The notes under the pieces are model-generated. The model was not told the origin of the DNA and searched no databases. It saw only the letters and a list, made by a program, of their open reading frames with translations. Of a DNA stretch of 64,000 bases, positions 10,501 to 20,972 are shown piece after piece. Position 1 is the stretch's first letter. Every line of letters starts with the position of its first letter. The stretch comes from Streblospio benedicti. Lineage: Eukaryota; Annelida; Polychaeta; Spionida; Spionidae. The DNA lies in contig CM032666.1 in assembly GCA_019095985.1 (NCBI GenBank), positions 46,778,793-46,842,792 of the forward strand, given 5' to 3'. Both the position numbers and the translations under genes were made by a program.

Positions 10501-12805
10501 CAGTGTTCTATGCAATGAAAATTAAGTTGTAATTTTTTATTCAAATTTACAAAATTGGTTTTCAATGTATAATTTCTTATATATAATTATGATCCTATGC
10601 TGAGTAATCTGTTATATATTTTGTTAAGAAATGTTTTTCAAACATATTACATCCAAAAATATTTGAATTACAGAGCCGTCAGTGGTGATGAGTGCTTATG
10701 ACAGTAGTAAAGCCCATACAGCCACTGTGTCTGTAGTAAATGCATCTAGCAATCATTTGACGGGCTTGGCAGAAACATCGGAAGATCAGAAGAATTGGTG
10801 GCAACTAGAAGAGGTTGGTATGAAATTTGCTAAACTTACAAATTTATTATTGACATTTTAGCTCACCTGTCGGAGACATGGTGAGCTTTTGTGATCACCT
10901 TTCGTCTGTCGGCCGTCCGTCAACAATTCACATTTGTACAATAGTTCCTTTATTTTTCATTGAATTGTAATTACATTTTTGCAGAAGCTGTATGCCTATA
11001 TGATCATCATTTTATAGGTGATACATGACATACATGCCCTTCGGGGTAAAATTGACCCCACCGCAGGAGTCCATCAAACTTCTTTAGTGTATAACAGTCA
11101 CGACATCAAGGGACAGTCAGTCTGGTAGTCAATTCCTCTAGCAACCTCAAGCATAATGCAAACTGAATTCATTTTAAACTTGTCACTGCGCAACCTCATA
11201 CCAGCAATATTACATTCTATCATTCCGTGCAAAAATTTCCGCCAATAACCCACGCTGATTGGTCGACCAGCATGCTCAATTATACGATTGACTGCCCGCT
11301 CCAGTGATTTACTGCACGCTACAACACCACCACACCATGGCACTAGTCTAAACTAGACTAGTACCGTCACATTTTCTATACAGCCGCTGACGTTGCATGG
11401 TCAAAATGGCAATGAGAACATTATGATATGATTTATTTTAAAATAGAAACGAATCATACACATTTAGTGTGGATTTTAGTCATGATAGAATGGTATTTGA
11501 CCACTCGATTGTCGTGTCAATCGTGAAATTGAGCATGCTGACGTCTGATTTACCCTCACTTTGTTCGGGTAAATCAGACGTCAGCATGCTCAATTTCACG
11601 ATTGACACTCCAATCTCGTTGTCAAATCCTACAATAGTTTTCACTTTTTTAAAAAAAATCAAGGGTGAAGATGACCATTTTGTAGTGTTCATGTAAAAGT
11701 TCTGTGGTGCTTGGTTTCAAGTTGTGTGAGACTAGCCACCTGGATAAAAGTGCTATCTAGATGAGATTTGTATTATCATTTTCAAAGATCTGTATTATCA
11801 TTACATCTACACAGCTCTGATTTATTACAAATCTGTCTTACTCCATCAACTCTTACATATATTTCTCTTTTTTGAAAAAAATAGACATTGAGGCAGGCGA
11901 GCAATTTAGCCTGTCTTAGAGCCTCTTGTTTGTATTATATTATGTTGATGGCAGGTCATTGTATTGCCCATTTATACTTATACCATCTCATTTCATACCA
12001 TGTATTGTTTGCCGATTATTACCCTTCAGGTTGAAATAAGTGCATAGCGCAAATGGAATATAAATAAAGAAATATTGTTGGTACATTTTTCATGTGCTAA
12101 TTTTATTTTTCAAATACAGATGGCTGATAATTTGATGGAACAAGTTCAACACCTAAAATCTCTAATACAACAGTGTAGACAACAGGCAGAAGTGAGCCAT
12201 GAGCAAGACCTGGAAAATTTACGCAACCAAATGGAGAAAGAAAAAAATGAGGTTCGTCCATTGTAGTACAGTCAAAAGACACAGTCAGGGATTATTGAAA
12301 TTAAATAGTCATGAGAAAAAAATCTGCAAATATTTTATACTCAATCATCAAAGGTCATGTAAACTTCTGATTTGGTCAGATAATTTCAATAGGTAAAAGC
12401 TGTTGTTTTTTAGCGTTTCTACTAGTTAATCTTTAGTGAGTGAGATCCTGATTTACAACCATATACACAAGCGAGGTATATCTGTTTTTGTTTTCACACC
12501 ACTCGAGCAGGAATACATGTACTTTTTTTTACGTATTTCAGGCAGTAAATGCTACCAGAATAGAAGCACAGCTCAATTTACAACGTGCTGTGATTGAAGA
12601 AAGAAATCAGAGGGACATTGCAATACAGCAAGCTTTGGCACAAGTGCGTTCAGAGCATTTGCAAGAAAAGGCAGATGGAAATGCAGTGATGGTGCTAAAT
12701 AGTAAAGACAATGTTTATAATGTTACATTTTTGTCTGGAGCTGAAGCGGCACAGGTGTTAGAGGCAGAAACAGACAGTTTGGACTGTGATAATGACAAAG
12801 ACTGA
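1392..12805 (+). CDS. DEAF1: DEAF1-type SAND-domain transcription factor, 3' six exons (5' end outside window)
   Basis: Exons 1392-1597, 8551-8743, 9517-9603, 10674-10813, 12120-12251 and 12542-12805 join into 339 residues plus a TGA stop, with every phase consistent. The first exon is the SAND core ([36 protein letters not shown]), the DNA-binding fold that recognises TTCG-type sites. The next begins [16 protein letters not shown], the stretch that follows SAND in DEAF1 and resembles a nuclear localisation signal. A Thr/Val-rich linker follows, then a long coiled coil ([16 protein letters not shown] to [12 protein letters not shown]), probably for oligomerisation. Known DEAF1 proteins end in a MYND zinc finger; this reading frame ends in an acidic tail ([10 protein letters not shown]) with no Cys/His finger. 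Two donors are unusual (GTTGGT after 10813, GTTCGT after 12251), but both are required by phase and homology. Upstream exons lie outside the window. Family identity is very sure; strict DEAF1 orthology less so because of the missing finger. Confidence 0.9.
2510..3462 (-). pseudogene. Broken PIN/FEN1-like nuclease-fold gene with C-terminal CXC Cys cluster
   Basis: The longest open stretch (3462-2803, 219 codons) has acidic motifs typical of PIN-like nucleases: [23 protein letters not shown] and [17 protein letters not shown]. Beyond it, in the same direction, the DNA still encodes a [13 protein letters not shown]-type block. A Cys-rich cluster follows, with [18 protein letters not shown] and ACGQCKG, reminiscent of tesmin/TSO1 CXC motifs. 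Similar PIN-plus-CXC proteins recur as multi-copy, transposon-like genes in invertebrates; that is family knowledge, not something this window proves. This copy is broken and lies antisense in a DEAF1 intron, so it is probably not expressed as an intact protein. Its function is unknown. Confidence 0.6.
3615..3945 (+). repeat. tRNA-derived SINE
   Basis: The head resembles a tRNA: an A-box-like TGGCCGAATGG and a B-box GGTTCGATTCC at about 3618-3690. A body of about 230 bases follows (CAGGTTGCACACTGCTCCG, AACAGCAGCAATGCC, CTCCCCGGGGAGTTGAG), and the tail ends ACTATAAACC then ATTTATTTATTT. The same body occurs reversed at 7480-7785, so this is a SINE and not a free tRNA gene. Confidence 0.8.
4055..5452. 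mobile_element. 1.4-kb TIR element with CCCAAAA/TTTTGGG tracts
   Basis: Ends of about 37 bases are inverted repeats differing at one base: they start TTGCTACAGTACTGATAT at 4055 and end ATATCAGTACTGTAGCAA at 5452. Just inside each end sits a tract rich in AACCC, CCCGGGG and GGGTTGGGTTTTTTC (about 4340-4460 and 5255-5385). The interior has no convincing protein. A non-autonomous DNA transposon is most likely; no target duplication is clear. Confidence 0.6.
7060..7460. repeat. Tandem-like repeat block in DEAF1 intron
   Basis: Related segments occur at intervals of roughly 180 bases, each with a TTTCATTTTTCA-type stretch, a TATATGATCATCATT-type stretch and a TGCCC..GGG..AAATTGACC-type stretch. 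A single related unit appears at about 10,950-11,080. These are interspersed-repeat remnants, and the reading frames across them are chance. Confidence 0.5.
7480..7785 (-). repeat. tRNA-derived SINE, second copy in reverse orientation
   Basis: This is the reverse complement of the body of the SINE at 3615-3945, sharing GGTAAGTGTTGAGCAAACTT, CAGCAGTGTT-like and CTCCCTGGGGAG blocks. The tail carries ATACAATACAATAAC. Only the last few bases of the tRNA-like head remain (CCCGTTCGGGTC), so the copy is truncated at that end. Confidence 0.75.
7912..8490 (-). repeat. Interspersed repeat, right member of inverted pair
   Basis: This is the reverse complement of 240-1160 without its central insertion. 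It contains a short tandem stretch (CATACATACATACAAACATAG). It ends 60 bases upstream of the DEAF1 exon at 8551. Confidence 0.7.
10014..10052. repeat. (GTTT)n microsatellite
   Basis: A run of GTTT units in an intron of the DEAF1-type gene. Confidence 0.85.
10283..10456. repeat. Tandem duplication of an 87-base unit
   Basis: Bases 10283-10369 are repeated at 10370-10456 with only about one difference (CCACAC versus CCACGC), which indicates a very recent local duplication. It sits in the intron before the exon at 10674. Confidence 0.9.
10860..11090. repeat. Palindrome-headed interspersed repeat
   Basis: It starts AGCTCACCTGTCGGAGACAT followed by GGTGAGCTTTTGTGATCACC, then CGTCTGTCGGCCGTCCGTC. 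This head is common in molluscan genomes, which is recall and not a search. It directly follows the DEAF1 donor at 10814. Confidence 0.6.
11213..11633 (+). mobile_element. MITE with internal TIRs and a terminal hairpin (copy 1)
   Basis: It begins CATTCTATCATT, with an inverted match ATGATAGAATG near 11,482. It contains the palindrome CTAGTCTAAACTAGACTAG. Near its right end is a hairpin with arms of about 40 bases around an 11-base loop TCACTTTGTTC (about 11,510-11,605). The same element lies in reverse orientation at 24,917-25,302. Confidence 0.75.
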
Positions 12806-14035
12806 AATTCAATATGCTAAGTAATGGAATATTACTGAATATAAGTACTGATGGTACTTTCAATTTTATCATTGGCTATTTGATAATGATATAAGGGTGT
12901 TATGAGTGATTCAGAATCAATGCTTTTACTTAGGGCATTCTAGTGTAATTTGTGGGATTAAACAAAGGTCAAAGTATAGGTGTATATAAAAAGTCAATTT
13001 TGATATCCATAGGAAATGTTTCAAATGTACTCAAGTACTTTCGAAATGTTCTATAAATAATGCAATAATATTCTTGTGTTTTTGGATTCAATTTATGGGG
13101 GGAGTGTTCACTATAGATATTTACCTGTAAGTCTCCCTGCTACTGAGGAAGACTTCTTGCTTTGCATCTATAGACATCAGCATTCAGAAGAAACATGGCA
13201 AAATGATTACAGCTAGCTATTGCTTTCCAAATCAAATATGTTTAATCAAAACAAAAAGGGTTACATTTTTTTTCTTCCGAAAGTTGACTTAAAATTTTTA
13301 TTTATATAGTTGAAGTTGAGTGGAAAAAAAAATTCAAGCCATTTTAATCAAACTTGATAATTTGCTTCAAACTAATAGAATTGATAAGTATAATTGCATA
13401 CCCTTTGGCCCCACTTTTTTAGATCTGATGGTCTGAGAAGTTGGTGTGCTCTTACTTATTTTGTGTGACACTGATTTTTAAAATGCAAATTTATATATAT
13501 ATACAAAAAAAAATCAGTTTGTTGCGCTAGTTATGTAAAAGTTTTTTGACTTAAAATTATAAATGATATCGATATTCTGTTAGATGCATTGAACAATTCA
13601 AAATTTTTACATTTTTATGAAAAAAATATTTGGTTAGATCTATCAAATTTCGTACTTCTTGAGTTTCAAACACTTCTCTTTGCCCACTTCATCTGGCAAA
13701 GGTGTCAATAAACAGCAACAGCACACACTTGAAATATATAAATGTAACATGTGTTACAATCAAGATTAATCAAGTACAATTGTAATTTCTTTAAAGATGA
13801 CAAATATACCACCCTATGATATCGGTTCCTGGCTCGAAACAAGTTTAGTTTTGAGCAATATTTCATCTTGATATTCTGGGTGAAATTTGTAGTTACAAAT
13901 TAGTGGGCCACAATGCAAACCGCCAAAAATCACAGGGATGCATTATGTATCGGTAATGACGTCACAACCACCTGTAGGAACTATCAAACTTTCGACCACT
14001 GTTTGTGTTTTGTGTATTTTTTCTTTAAAACACCA
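12806..14035. other. 3' UTR of the DEAF1-type gene, then intergenic
   Basis: The interval is AT-rich with no further coding exon. I looked in particular for a MYND-type Cys/His exon and found none. A canonical AATAAA at 13,707-13,712 could be the poly(A) signal. The next gene starts at 14,036, so its promoter must lie in about 13,720-14,030. No TATA box or clear initiator is recognisable there. Confidence 0.5.
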
Positions 14036-17000
14036 ATGATCATGAAGGTTGTGTTGATAGGAGTATTGTCTATGTTTTATTTGACACTCTCCGAAGGTAA
14101 GTTTTCAACTATAAAGCTGTTTTTTATTGTTGATGCATCTAGTACGTGTGTGTTCGTCATGATCTTGTGACAGTTTCACATGTCGACATGTCAAAACAGT
14201 CAAGTACTGCCAGTCGTCTAAAGCAACGCAAGAGTTTTTCTGGGAGTTTGTCTTACGGCCAAGATCGAGGGCCAACTGGTAGGGCCTTTGTACTTTAGAA
14301 AAGACATAGTCTGCTCCAGATTTAGTGATTTTGATTATAATAGTGGTGCAAGTGGCCAACAACAGAAAAAGTAGATCTCTACACTGTGGAACCTGTCCAT
14401 GTGGACACCGCCCACTTTAAGGATTTAGCCTATTTTAGGTCTGAACCTAGGGACACCTGTTTAGGCTGTTATATGGAGAGGAGGTGTTCAAGTTCTTATT
14501 GGACCGTAAAAAAACGTTAAAACATTAGTCCATCTCCAAGGTAGCACATTTTAAGTTTCAATAATAGTTGTAACTTGGGGTGCATGTATTTTTTTATCCA
14601 ATAAATAATCCCACAATATAATTATTATGATCACTTCTTTGTCGCATCACTATATACGTCATACAATACGTCAGTTTTCTTATGACAATACCTAGGTGAA
14701 CTTATATCACTCCCTTTTCCTTCGATTAAATTTCCCTTGCTCAGGTATCGATATCATATAGTTGTGAATGAAAGTGTCTAACATATAGATCTACATGTAT
14801 ATTACAATCATGACAAATTTGCTTGAACATATTGTTGATTGAATCTCTTAAAAAACATTTTCATTAATCAAACAGCGATCAACTAATCAATGCCAACATT
14901 ATAATAAGTAGGAACATGTTTACATCAATTACTGTCTATAGTACATGGTCTAAATGTGTGGATATCATGGCCGTAGGGAGAGGGGCAGGGGGGGCATGTG
15001 CCCCCCCACTTTTTTGACCAATATTGGTTAAACCTGAAATCCCATTATTTTGTTGCCCTTAAAAAAAATGTGGGTCAGCTACTTTCTGTTCTATTCATTA
15101 CTTTAACATCAGCTTGCATGGTGCCCCCAATGGCTGTTCTTCCATGTTTTAGTGCCCCCCACTTGCTGTTTCTTCAATGTTTTAGTGCCCCCCACTTGCT
15201 GTTCTTCCATGTTTTAGTGCCCCGCGTGCTGTCTCTTCAATGTTTTAGTGCCCCGCTTGCTGCCTGTTCAATGTTTTAATGGAAAGTTGGAAATGTTCTA
15301 AAATATGGGTGCATAAAATGTCTATGAATCTGGTGTAAAATGCTCTTAAAATGCACTATATACAATCTAAAATTCCAAATTGTTTTCCAGGGGAGCATGC
15401 CCCCGAACCCCTCTAGCTAAACCCATATACACTAAAATGGTGGGCGGTCTTGGGATTGTGCCCCCCTCCACTTTTCAATCCCTTGCTACGGGCCTGGATA
15501 TTAATGTGTATTACACGGACCATGATGGGAATTTGGCCTGAAAAAAGTTGGGGATCAGGCCTGTACGTTAACTTTTTTGACAGGGCAACCAGCATTCTAT
15601 TTTAGTTGCCGTGACCTACAATGAAGTTGTCCTTACTATCATTGTAAACTTGAGGTATATATAAAAACATTATGCTGTGTTATAAACATGCATATTTATA
15701 AACATACATATTTCAATTCATGCTGATAATGTGTTGAATATTGATAGTATTGATAGTCAATACAACAAAACCATTTTTTTAGAACTGGTTGCCCCACTGG
15801 GAGACCACTTTAAAACTTTTGGTTGCCCTGTTTTTGAAATCGGTGTCCAGGGCAACCGGACAACCCTCAACGTAGAGGCCTGAGGATGAGAGAGAAGCAA
15901 GAAAGATTTTGGGAGAATGAGCCGAAAAAAAATAGATTGGGAAATGGGTATTAAAAAATTGGCCTAAAAAAAGATGGGGCAGACCGAGAGAGGCAAGAAG
16001 ATGAAAAGACTATTGGCAACCCTTATACTCCTGCATTTATCTGTCAATAAGCTGATGATGGGTTATGAGCCCAAATTCAGCTGATATATATCGGTTAATG
16101 GCATTCTATGTAAATGATTCCATTTTAGCCCAGGATGCACCATCCGTAAACTGCACAATTCTTGTGAAAGAAGCATGCTGCAATCAGACTTCATGCCAAT
16201 TCATCTCATGTAATAATACAGGTAATTGATTCTACGGTGGATGTGCTCACTGGCGAACCGACACACACCAGAAAACCGGCATGTTACTAAATTACATAGG
16301 TGTTGGCTTGAAATGCATGTCGGTTTGCCGGTGCATGCATCTACATTTTTGTAAATGAAATTTATGCAATAAAGTGGAGAAGTAAAAAAAAAAAGAGAGA
16401 TACATACATGTTGATTGTCAAAGGCTATATGGTCAAGGATTAGTAAAATAAAACAGTCATGCTCATGAGAAGAAAATTAGCGAGTTGCTGATAAGTTATT
16501 GCACATCCAACCATCATTGATCAGGAAATTTACAAAAACTTCTCAAATCTCGTGACATTTTGTATTATTGACGGCAGACGTGATGGAAAACAAATAGATT
16601 GAGAATATTTCTTTGATCTGAATGAAAAATGTGAAATTGTGCTCACTTCAAAAGCTAGTTTGAGATAGTTAAATCACTTGAACTCCTGAAAATGACTCCT
16701 TATTATAATTTCTTAATAACTTTGTAAAATTATTCGATACATGAAGCAAGTTTATGAGACTTGAAATTGATGTAGTCACTGTTATGCACCTATGTAGAAA
16801 AAGAAAAAAAAATAGTATCAATACAAACAAGTACAGTTTTTGTTATATTGCATGTCTTCTCCATAAATGTTTATACATGTACTGTGTTCCATTTTGTAGA
16901 ACCAATATGCACAAGCACAGATGATACCCAATGTGATCAACTGGTTGATATGTGTAACGGTAACTATACACATTATTATTTGTGGAAGATTGTAAAAATA

Positions 17001-20000
17001 ATAAAATGTTTTTTGTCTTTCCATTGTCATACTAATTTTTTTTGCAGGTGGCCAAGAAAATATATTAAAAAAAAATATCTTACACTTATGTAGGAACACA
17101 GTACAAAATTATGTAAAGAATAGTAATTTTTATGTATCTTTTTCCTGATAATATTTATCTCGAAGTGTTTCTTCTCAACAACAAAAACAAAAGCTTTCTT
17201 TGAAATTTCGTTGTTTATTTAGTATATTTTGTAAAAACTTTAGATATGTATGGCTTTTGTATTTTGGGCTTTCTGTGTGACTTTTTTATTAATCAGTGTG
17301 GTCCTCATTAGTACAGTAGTTAGCGCGTACGACCAACAAACAGGAGTTTCCTGCGTCGTAAGACCGCGCCACGGCCTCGGCAGACTTTGTGGCGCCAAAG
17401 AGTTACGTCATGCGTCTGTCACTGTACTGCCGATTTCCACACAGCGTGTCGCTGCTGTCGAGTATATCATACAAGACAGTGACGACACCAAGCATGAGGT
17501 TCGGAAGCCTCGTTAAAAGGCGTGTCCCGTGTAGATGACAGTCATCCCTCTGCACGTAAAAGAACTCACCTAGTTTGATCCCTCCAGTACACCCTTGGCT
17601 CAGTTGGTTACCTAACCTGCCAAACAAACAAGGACCACTAGATTGGAAATAAGCATTACATATATATGTACGCTTTCATGTGCTATCCTAAGAACATTAG
17701 TTCCTGAAGAATATCAATCAATCAATCAAAAATTTTATGAGCTTTTTATTAACATCTATGGTGTTAAATTGATGCCATCCATGTTGTGATTTATCTCTTG
17801 ATAACATCTTGATTACAAACTAATCCATGTAAGATGAATTGTAGATTCTTGTATGGAATCAATATCCATGTACATGTGCTGAGTTTTTTGTGTTGGTATA
17901 AGGTTTTTAAATATAATATGCCTTATTTGCTGGGATACTTTTAAAGGTTTTCTTCTGCAATATGTACAATAGGAAAGATTCACAGACAAATTACTGTACT
18001 ATTATTATCAATAATACAAATTTTTTACCTTTCAAATTAAAAAATCTTAGTTTACTGAAGAGATTTATTAATACCAGACTTCGTTTATTGTTGATGAAAT
18101 CCAATTTGAACAAAAAGTGTCCCAGAAAAATTGCTATCTGTTTGAAACCTGCTTTATTTAATAACGTTCACATCTTTTGATTTCTTTTTGCTGTATCTAA
18201 TCTGCTGTGTACATAAAAGCTTTTTTTGTTTTTGTGAAGATATAGATGTCACTACTGAGCAACCTGAAACTAGCACTAATCAATCAACTGTGACTCCAAC
18301 ATCAGAACCAGGTAAATTTAAAATCCTCTGGTACCCTGTATTACAGGGAGAGAGAGGTGTAATACACTTTGCATCATGCTCAGCCAAAAGAATTATTTGT
18401 TCCATAAAATCCAGTATTAATAAACGATTCTTTTTCCATTGCAACTGTAAGGAAAATAAGAGTTATATTCTGCGTGTTTAATGTTAAATATACCTTTAGA
18501 AATACCGTGGTGTCTTGTTATTTGGTTTGATTCTATTTTTTTCTCTTCTATTTCTCCTGTCGTATGTTCTAAATTGATTTTAAAATACAAAAATACATGT
18601 TGGCCCAATGTTGTTGTTTTTTATTGTCTTATGAAAATACAAGGTCACATGAAGTTACATAATCGAATCATTTCACCGGACGTACCATGGATGAAATCGT
18701 TCGGTTTACATTTCTTGCCTACATGTGTTTTTATGGGCTTAGAGCCGGCTTTTGATGGAGTAGTATTAGTTACGATGTGTTTTTAAAAACAAATTATTAC
18801 GTAATTGTGTTTATCTGTCTTGTGGGAACAGTTTATGACTTATCATCACCAAACTTGACATTTGGTATGTCCATATCACTCTCCTCACGTGATTTGATAT
18901 TGGTGTAATTTGGCCTACTTTTGAACTTACCGGTACGAGCGTTACATAATAAACCTTGTTACCACTCTACAGGGAGAAGTATTTGACCTATGGTCACCAA
19001 ACTTCATATCTAGCTTTGGTGTACCTCTCTCCAGAGCTGATTAGATTTTGGTGTACTTTGGCCTACTTTTGATCAAATTACCATGTGTTTTTTTTTAAAA
19101 CAAATTATTACGAATTTGTGTTTATCTGTCTCCTGGGAAGACTTTATTACCTATCATCACCAAAACTTGACATTTTGTATGACTATGTCACTCTCCTCAC
19201 GTGATTTGATATTTGAGTACTTTGGCCTACTTTTCAAAAATGGCCTGATCGGGGAAATGGCCTGATCGGGGAAGGGGAGATTTACGCGTTTACATTGCCA
19301 TAGATATTTTAATAGGCTTGTTAACATTAAAGAAACTTTCAGAATGCACAAAAAATATAATTGCTCTTCTACACTTACTTATTGGTCCGCTGAGCATAAC
19401 CTCTAAATTTTAGCTTTAAGGTTAATTAGCTAATTTGGAGCATTTATAGGGGTTGAGGTGGGGGATGTAAGGATTCAAGAAAGAAATACACATCCCTAAT
19501 TTTTTGGTCATATTTTTCACATCATTTGGCCTTTTCCCCTCGTCCCTTTTTTTTTTGCCTTTTCCCCCATGATAATATTGCAACGCCTTACTTATGCACT
19601 CTCCAACCTATACCCCCCACCCCCCACTCTCATCACCGCATTAGGGGCCCAGGCTGCAGCCAAATCAGTCTCATCCTATATTCTGGCAGTGATAATTCTA
19701 GTCATCCACATAACAGTAAAAAGAAGAGAAAAAATCAAAGTTTATTGCTCACTTTTTTTACAGATTGAAAATTGATTTCATCCTGTCGTGCTGTACATTG
19801 ATTAAAGTAGTATACTCAAAGTTGAAGATAGAACTTGCTCACAGCTGCTTAAAATCAATATAGGGATTAGAATTCATGTGGCTATTCATTTTACGTATCA
19901 GCACCCAGCTATAGTTAATAAAGCAATATGGATAACAATTTTACGATGAAAAACAATACCACAGTAAAATACTGTGTTGATGGATTTGATGCTGCCTCTT

Positions 20001-20972
20001 TTGTAGGGGGAATTGTACTATGTGCTGGGATGATTCTTATCGTCTATTTTGTTTCTAAATATTATCAGTCAAGAATCGATAAGTCATACCAGGCAATCAA
20101 AGATTGAGAGAGGATTAATTGCATTCAGTGATATTATTCATTTATAGACTGCATTGTTTTTGGTGTGTGGATTATATGATGTTAAAAATTTTATGATGAA
20201 CTTGTCAACTAATTATGATAAGGAAATTTGGAAGACATGAAAAACTGCACATATCAGCTCTATGACTTCTGATTCAGTGAACATGTATTATCCAGGTAGC
20301 ATCCATCCTCATTTCTGTGAAGTAAAGAACAAGAATATCTAATTTTTTAATTTACAGAAATAGTATTGTACTTTTCTATTGCCAGTTTCCCCTAGTGACA
20401 ACACCACAACGCAAACGCCGATAGATCTGAGTACAACAGAGGCTACTCCAATTGAAACTACTGCATCTCCACCCCCAAGTGAAGCAACAAGTGAAACGAC
20501 ATCACCTACCACTTTTGCACCCACCACAACTCCTGAAGTATGTCAACCTTTAGAGGTATACTTTAATTACAGGCAGTGCTCCATTAGAATATGTATGTCT
20601 TTGTCAGATCAGAAGGATGAATGTCAATCAAGATTACAAATTGTTTAAGATAATAAGCTTTGTAAAATTTATTACGTGTATGTTTAATGAAATTTTTTAG
20701 ACCCTCTACAATGAGACCATTTCTTACGATTCCTGCATTCACATAGTGACCACCATGAACTCTAATGAGACCGGTTAAGCCTAGTCCCCTGGTTGTTCTT
20801 GAAAGCTTTTACTGAACCTATTTCAAAAGTAAACTTTCTGTTTTAGGGGCAGAGATTCGACGCTGCATCATTTATTGGTGGCATTGTGCTGTGTGGAGGT
20901 GTTGTCGCCATAATCTTCTTTTCTCTCAAGTTCTATCAGTCAAGAAGTGACAATAGATACAGTCAATTCTGA
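14036..20972 (+). CDS. CD164: CD164/MGC-24-type sialomucin, long form
   Basis: Exons 14036-14096, 16129-16221, 16900-16959, 18240-18311, 20386-20537 and 20847-20972 give 187 residues. The order is a signal peptide (MKVVLIGVLSMFYLTLSE), a Cys-rich module (EACCNQTSCQF, ICTSTDDTQCDQL), a Thr/Ser/Pro-rich stalk likely O-glycosylated (TTTQTPIDLSTTEATP), and the family hallmark FDAASFIGGIVL leading into the membrane helix. The short cytoplasmic tail is KFYQSRSDNRYSQF. Vertebrate CD164 has about 197 residues and the same layout, including a tyrosine tail motif for lysosomal sorting; here the tail has RYSQF. The first four exons all end in phase 1, so modules can be added or lost without shifting frame. 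Exon 20386 may instead end at 20555 (donor GTATAC), adding six residues. An alternative terminal exon lies at 19965-20107. Confidence 0.9.
14998..15280. repeat. Minisatellite in CD164 intron 1
   Basis: Units of roughly 37 bases, TGCTGTTCTTCCATGTTTTA followed by GTGCCCC(CCAC), are repeated about four times. A related GTGCCCCCCTCCACTTT stretch lies near 15,460. The hydrophobic reading frame across it is an artefact of the repeat. Confidence 0.7.
15556..15882. mobile_element. TIR element (CAGGCCT..ACGTT ends)
   Basis: It begins CAGGCCTGTACGTTAAC and ends CAACGTAGAGGCCTG, which are inverted with a few mismatches. The interior repeats GTTGCCC/GGGCAAC motifs. A related element lies at 57,618-57,906. 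No clear target duplication was seen. Confidence 0.6.
16248..16333. mobile_element. Short inverted-repeat element after CD164 exon 2
   Basis: CACTGGCGAACCGACA at the left pairs with TGTCGGTTTGCCGGTG at the right, giving an 86-base hairpin-forming unit. It starts 26 bases inside the intron after the donor at 16222. It could be a small MITE or a local inverted duplication. Confidence 0.55.
17290..17635 (+). repeat. SINE-like repeat
   Basis: It starts GTGGTCCTCATTAGTACAGT and continues AGTTAGCGCGTACGACC, which looks tRNA-derived. The segment 17,500-17,615 (TCGTTAAAAGGCGTG, CCTCTGCACG, AAAGAACTCACCTAG, GGCTCAGTTGGTTAC) recurs in the same orientation at 59,145-59,275. Confidence 0.65.
18785..19245. 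repeat. Tandem repeat of about 300 bases in the last CD164 introns
   Basis: Segments 18,785-18,920 and 19,085-19,230 are near copies, sharing ACAAATTATTACG, TTTATCTGTCT, ATCATCACCAAA, CTCTCCTCACGTGATTTGAT and TTTGGCCTACTTTT. A shorter, more diverged unit lies between them (about 18,975-19,075). Confidence 0.75.
19965..20107 (+). CDS. CD164: Alternative transmembrane terminal exon of the CD164-type gene
   Basis: Opened in phase 1 after CCACAG, this exon reads KYCVDGFDAASFVGG, then a membrane helix (IVLCAGMILIVYFV), then SKYYQSRIDKSYQAIKD and a TGA stop. It is clearly homologous to the exon at 20847-20972. Its phase matches the donor at 18311, so splicing 18311 to 19965 gives a 142-residue protein that omits the long Thr-rich exon. 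The acceptor tract is less pyrimidine-rich than that of the other copy. It could be a real alternative last exon or a silent duplicate. The intact frame, stop and conserved hallmark argue for selection. Confidence 0.75.

Noticed and set aside
12806-14035. Search for a MYND zinc-finger exon
   Set aside because: No spaced Cys/His pattern flanked by splice sites was found on the plus strand.
14998-15279. 93-codon Cys/Phe-rich open frame
   Set aside because: It is produced by the minisatellite unit translated in one frame.
19526-19775. Overlapping 80- and 68-codon frames in the last CD164 intron
   Set aside because: They are low-complexity C/T-rich sequence, with no homology or splice support.
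20847-20972. Idea that one of the two CD164 membrane exons is a pseudo-exon
   Set aside because: Both keep frame, hallmark residues and stop, and both have a phase-matched acceptor; without transcript data neither can be dismissed.
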